Source of the DNA: HRBIN24 sp035574155
GTDB lineage: Bacteria > Chloroflexota > Dehalococcoidia > SM23-28-2 > HRBIN24
Assembly: GCA_035574155.1 (NCBI GenBank)
Contig: DATLZD010000048.1
Location: 1 to 16,823 of the forward strand
Length of the DNA: 16,823 nt
Direction of reading: 5' to 3'
Positions 14,853 to 16,823 of the stretch are shown here, piece after piece; the stretch's first letter is position 1; the number at the start of each line of letters is the position of its first letter. Below the pieces are notes generated by a model. It ran no database searches. It worked only from the letters and a program-made list of their open reading frames with translations, and was not told the origin of the DNA. The translations under genes and the position numbers were made by a program.

Positions 14853-15861
14853 GGGCTTCCCCCTGGACTCCATAAGGTCCTTCCTGGGCCGCCTGTTCGG
14901 CGCGCCCGTGCACATAGAAAACGTAGCCCCGCTGGTGGGAGGGGCCTATCGCAGGGCATGGCGCTTCGACGCCCTATGTGAGGCCCCAGGACAGAGGGAC
15001 AGGGCGGTCCTGGTGTACCGGGAGCCGCCGTCGCCGGGCACCCTCTCCATACCCGTCCACCTCGAGCGACGGGCCATGTGGGCCGCCAGGAGCTGGGGCG
15101 TTCCCGTCCCGTCCGTGGTCCCCTTGGCGCCCGACTGTGACCCCGATGCGCCGCCTGGGATAATCATGGAGTTCGTGGATGGGGAGTCGCTCCCTCGTAG
15201 ACTCCTGGCCCGGGCCAGCGACGAGGAGTGGCGCTCAAGGCTGGTGGCAGACCTAGCCCGGGCCGCCGCCCGCATCCACTCGCTGCCGCCCAACATGTTC
15301 CAGCTGCAGACGCTCCCAGGACCGGCCGAGGACGGGGACGGCGCCACCCATCAGCTGCAGACCTGGGAGCAGCTCTACCGGCAGCAGACCTTGGGCCAGC
15401 ACCCGGTGCTGGAGCTGGCCCTCCGGTGGCTCCACCTCCACCGTCCACCGCGGCAGGAGCCTCGCCTGGTCCACGGTGACTTCCGTCTGGGCAACTTCAT
15501 CGTGTCCCAGAACGGGCTGGAGGCCATCATTGACTTCGAAGGCTCCCACCTTGGGGACCCCATGGAAGACCTGGGCTGGCTCTGTCTACGCTCTTGGCGA
15601 CCGGGGCGCGAGGAGTGGCCGGTGGCCGGCCTGGGCACCAGAGAGGAGTTCGCTCGCGAATACGAGCGGGCCGGAGGCGAGATCGACTGGGGGCGCTGGC
15701 ACTATTGGGAGGTGATGGGCAACCTCAAGTGGGCCGTCTTCTGCCTCCTTCAGACGCAACGCGCCCTCTCCGGCCAAAGGGCTGACCTGCCGACGCTGGT
15801 GCTGGGGCGTCGCCTGGCAGAGGCCGAGGCCGAGATTCTGCGCTTGCTGGAAAGCGCCTGA
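14833..15861 (+). CDS. APH-family phosphotransferase (acyl-CoA kinase-like), second copy
   Basis: 342 aa. Choline/aminoglycoside kinase fold with HGDFRLGNF (His214, catalytic Asp216, Asn221) and DFEGSHLGDPMED (metal-binding Asp234). It is diverged from the copy at 1244-2293, which has DYRLDN and DWE. Position 5 after the catalytic Asp remains Asn, so it should be active. The N-lobe (LVGGAYRRAWRFDAL...AVLVYREPP) is shorter on conserved Gly residues. The start is uncertain: ATG 14833 overlaps the DUF7064 gene by 20 nt with no clear Shine-Dalgarno; ATG 14827 adds two residues. Last gene of the thiolase/DUF35 operon, followed directly by a strong palindrome. It may phosphorylate a hydroxyacyl-CoA made or used by the thiolase-like pair; this is an inference. 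Confidence 0.85.
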   Translation: MPNGETEGFPLDSIRSFLGRLFGAPVHIENVAPLVGGAYRRAWRFDALCEAPGQRDRAVLVYREPPSPGTLSIPVHLERRAMWAARSWGVPVPSVVPLAPDCDPDAPPGIIMEFVDGESLPRRLLARASDEEWRSRLVADLARAAARIHSLPPNMFQLQTLPGPAEDGDGATHQLQTWEQLYRQQTLGQHPVLELALRWLHLHRPPRQEPRLVHGDFRLGNFIVSQNGLEAIIDFEGSHLGDPMEDLGWLCLRSWRPGREEWPVAGLGTREEFAREYERAGGEIDWGRWHYWEVMGNLKWAVFCLLQTQRALSGQRADLPTLVLGRRLAEAEAEILRLLESA

Positions 15862-15864
15862 AAG

Positions 15865-15898
15865 GCCCCCGCCGCCTGCCGCGGCAGGCGGCGGGGGC
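15865..15898. terminator. Perfect 34-bp palindrome, probable bidirectional terminator
   Basis: The 17 bp at 15865-15881 are the exact reverse complement of 15882-15898, all G/C except one A/T pair per arm. It lies 3 nt after the stop of the phosphotransferase operon and 45 nt from the stop of the convergent substrate-binding gene. No T-tract follows on either strand. A second 6-bp hairpin CGTGCG/CGCACG with loop TCC lies at 15901-15915. Confidence 0.6.
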
Positions 15899-15943
15899 AG
15901 CGTGCGTCCCGCACGTAGACCGGGCTCTTTGGCGGGCGACCCC

Positions 15944-16823
15944 CTATTCCTTCCAGGGGCAGGTGCCGGGCCGGCACTCGTAGCCCTCCACGTTGCCCCT
16001 AATGCCCTTGCCCTCGCTGGTCTCGAAGCTGGTGTAAGGCAGGATAAAGTCCGCCAGGCCCGTGTCATTACGCCAGCGAATAAAGGCCGAGTTCTCGAAG
16101 GGCCAGTGGTCCTGCGGCCCAAGTATGACGGGGCCGATGCAGATGGAGCAGGTCCAGCTGCCGTCGAACCCGTTCTCGATGGCCTCCACCACCCCCTGGC
16201 GGGTCAGGTCGGGGCCGGCCATCTCCAGCGCCCGCACCAGCATCTCCACCGCCCGCAGCACCAGGAGCGTCAGCGCATCGTTGTACTGGATGCCCTCCTC
16301 CTGGGCCAGCGCCCTCATCTTCTGGACCACGTTCTGAAAGGCCGTGTCGTTGGGGTGGGTGTAGGCGGTCTTGGCCTGGGAGCTGAAGGCCACCCCGTCC
16401 ATCAGCCGGCCGATGTCGCCCGGCGCCGGCAGGGCGCCACGCTGGTATATGGGCATGCTCGGGTTCCGGGCCTTAACCGCCCCCATCATGCTCAAGGACT
16501 GGGCGAAGGTGCCGTAGAAGGCGATGGCGTTGGGGTTCAGGTTCAGGGCCTGCTGCACGAAGGGAGACATGTCGGTAGCCGTGACGTCATAGGTTATCTC
16601 GCCGGCAATGGTGCCCCCCTGAGCACGGATGGTAGAGCGGAAGCCCTGGATGAACTCCTGCCCCAGCGGATCGTTGGAGTAAATGACGGCCACCCTCCCC
16701 CGCGGGTGCTCCCTCATGATGGCCGTGGCCATCACGATGCCCTCCAGCATGTCGGCCACGATGCCAGGGAAGGTGTTCTTCAGCTGCGTAGTCGGCTCCA
16801 GACCGCTGGTGGAGCCGTCGTAT
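15944..16823 (-). CDS. Branched-chain amino acid-type ABC transporter substrate-binding protein (5' end cut by window)
   Basis: 292 C-terminal residues visible; the start lies beyond the window, so signal peptide and N-lobe start cannot be judged. Type I periplasmic binding fold (LivJ/Peripla_BP_6): VAVIYSNDPLGQEFIQGFRSTIRAQGGTIAGEITYDVTATDMSPFVQQ is the typical lobe crossing, then YGTFAQSLSMMGAVKARNPSMPIYQRG and a C-terminal half with DALTLLVLRAVEMLVRALEMAG and GSWTCSI. Ligand not predictable: this family also binds short acids, amides and aromatic compounds. Four cysteines occur in the last 75 residues (C-S-I-C, and C-x5-C in YECRPGTCPWKE at the end), compatible with disulfides outside the membrane. 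No permease or ATPase genes are in the window. Confidence 0.9.
   Translation of the reverse strand, partial: YDGSTSGLEPTTQLKNTFPGIVADMLEGIVMATAIMREHPRGRVAVIYSNDPLGQEFIQGFRSTIRAQGGTIAGEITYDVTATDMSPFVQQALNLNPNAIAFYGTFAQSLSMMGAVKARNPSMPIYQRGALPAPGDIGRLMDGVAFSSQAKTAYTHPNDTAFQNVVQKMRALAQEEGIQYNDALTLLVLRAVEMLVRALEMAGPDLTRQGVVEAIENGFDGSWTCSICIGPVILGPQDHWPFENSAFIRWRNDTGLADFILPYTSFETSEGKGIRGNVEGYECRPGTCPWKE

Noticed and set aside
15865..15898. Insertion-sequence end or recombination site
   Set aside because: No transposase, integrase or direct target repeat is visible nearby; position between convergent genes fits a transcription end better.

Overview
The window is a GC-rich bacterial chromosome segment with compact gene packing, many ATGA start/stop overlaps and convergent genes that nearly touch. 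The mix of genes is most like Chloroflexota (Dehalococcoidia-type genomes) or a similar GC-rich lineage: luciferase-like F420-type oxidoreductase, acyl-CoA dehydrogenase, APH-type acyl-CoA kinases, SCP2-type thiolase with a DUF35 partner, and a branched-chain amino acid ABC binding protein. No rRNA, tRNA or marker gene is present, so the taxonomy is an inference from gene content only.

Left part (1-4105): a nearly complete acyl-CoA dehydrogenase (minus strand, cut by the window start) diverges from an ACAD10/11-like phosphotransferase (plus). The phosphotransferase converges with a minus-strand pair: an LLM-class flavin/F420 oxidoreductase followed by a short-chain dehydrogenase. All look like catabolic genes for acyl-CoA, hydroxyacyl or terpenoid-like substrates.

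Middle (4239-11127): a thiamin biosynthesis island. thiO (glycine oxidase, plus) converges with a canonical thiE (minus). A membrane-anchored alpha/beta hydrolase (plus) follows. Then comes a minus-strand operon, in order of transcription: promoter, TPP riboswitch, thiC, thiG, a second ThiE-family gene, thiS, and a tiny YtxH-like membrane protein. The second ThiE-family protein has lost two ThiE active-site residues and carries the GRSVHS motif of TenI, so I read it as the thiazole tautomerase. ThiS carries 23 residues beyond its Gly-Gly terminus, and its stop overlaps the start of the YtxH-like gene. ThiO, ThiG, ThiS and TenI would make the thiazole half, ThiC the pyrimidine half, and ThiE would join them. 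ThiF, ThiD and ThiL/ThiN are not in the window.

Right part (11130-16823): about 310 bp of non-coding DNA with a degenerate palindromic repeat family, then an Hsp20 gene (minus). Hsp20 shares a 346 bp divergent regulatory region, with overlapping promoters, with a plus-strand operon. That operon encodes a thiolase-like protein, a DUF35 zinc-ribbon/OB-fold protein, a DUF7064-type protein and a second APH-type phosphotransferase. The thiolase-like protein appears to lack the nucleophilic cysteine, which suggests an Ltp2/ChsH2-like aldolase rather than a true thiolase. A perfect 34-bp palindrome ends this operon. Beyond it lies the 3' part of a minus-strand branched-chain amino acid-type substrate-binding protein, which runs off the window.
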